Position numbers and translations under genes: made by a program
NCBI GenBank assembly: GCA_009917805.1
Contig: RGES01000095.1
Coordinates: 1-5,451, forward strand
Direction of reading: 5' to 3'
Length of the DNA stretch: 5,451 nucleotides
Source of the DNA: Verrucomicrobiota bacterium
GTDB taxonomy: Bacteria > Verrucomicrobiota > Verrucomicrobiia > Opitutales > UBA953
Shown: in pieces, positions 5,362-5,451 of the stretch
How positions within the stretch are numbered: the stretch's first letter is position 1
How the letters are laid out: every line of letters starts with the position of its first letter
Notes under the pieces: model-generated
What the model saw: only the letters and a program-made list of their open reading frames with translations
Database searches by the model: none
Told to the model about the DNA's origin: nothing

Positions 5362-5451
5362 GGTTTTGCGGATGAAGAAACAGGCGTGGCCCGTTGCTGG
5401 CAAAGGCAAAAGGCAGGGTTATTACCAACTTCGGGGGAACGCTTGAACCTA
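5362..5451 (-). other. Upstream region of the nrnA-truB-ribF cluster, up to the window edge
   Basis: Ninety bases upstream of the chosen nrnA start. On the minus strand there is an in-frame TAA (5421-5419), which bounds any longer nrnA start to the TTG at 5409, and a small CCTTTTGCCTTTGCC near-repeat. A TTCAAG / 17-base / TAATAA arrangement resembles a promoter only weakly (about half of the consensus positions). I see no Shine-Dalgarno and no identifiable upstream gene end. Confidence 0.3.

Noticed and set aside
5416..5448. Weak TTCAAG / TAATAA promoter on the minus strand before nrnA
   Set aside because: The spacing is right (17 bases), but each box matches only about half of the consensus and the lineage's promoter rules are unknown, so it is not called as a promoter.
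5449..5451. TAG on the minus strand as the end of an upstream rbfA gene
   Set aside because: Only three bases are visible and the reading phase is unknown; rbfA is expected from gene-order knowledge but is not shown here.

Overview
The window is ordinary bacterial chromosome: GC-rich, densely coded, all housekeeping genes, and no sign of mobile DNA, CRISPR or phage. I identify seven genes. The gene content (Mpl, a short HPF-type hibernation factor, and an nrnA-truB-ribF cluster), the strong G/C third-position bias, and the lack of a convincing Shine-Dalgarno sequence before any start suggest a Gram-negative, DAP-type peptidoglycan organism. Verrucomicrobiota (Opitutae-like) is my best guess. 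That assignment is an inference from overall resemblance and cannot be proved from this window.

Layout from left to right. (1) 1-519, minus: N-terminal 173 residues of a short-chain dehydrogenase/reductase, cut by the window edge. (2) 560-919, plus: an HPF/RaiA-type ribosome hibernation factor, divergent from the SDR, with only 40 bases between the two start codons. (3) 920-1196: the only sizeable gap. It holds an AG-rich tract of short degenerate direct repeats, then two terminator-like hairpins in tandem, the second ending 13 bases before the next start codon. (4) 1197-2549, plus: mpl, the murein tripeptide ligase of peptidoglycan recycling, followed 2 bases later by (5) 2552-2746, a 64-residue protein with two predicted membrane segments and no family I recognise. 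(6) 2748-5361, minus: nrnA-like DHH phosphoesterase, truB and ribF, read right to left and joined by 4-base ATGA overlaps. This unit converges on the mpl unit with one base between the two stop codons.

How the genes fit together. The minus-strand trio combines RNA turnover (nano-RNA/pAp hydrolysis), tRNA modification (pseudouridine 55) and flavin cofactor synthesis. This grouping is commonly found downstream of infB/rbfA in bacteria; the upstream part would lie beyond the right edge and is not visible. Mpl reuses murein tripeptide for cell-wall synthesis. HPF silences ribosomes in stationary phase.

I do not see a new biological system here. The points most worth a second look are the tandem hairpins directly before mpl, the repeat tract upstream of them, the small membrane protein coupled to mpl, and the nearly gapless convergent junction.
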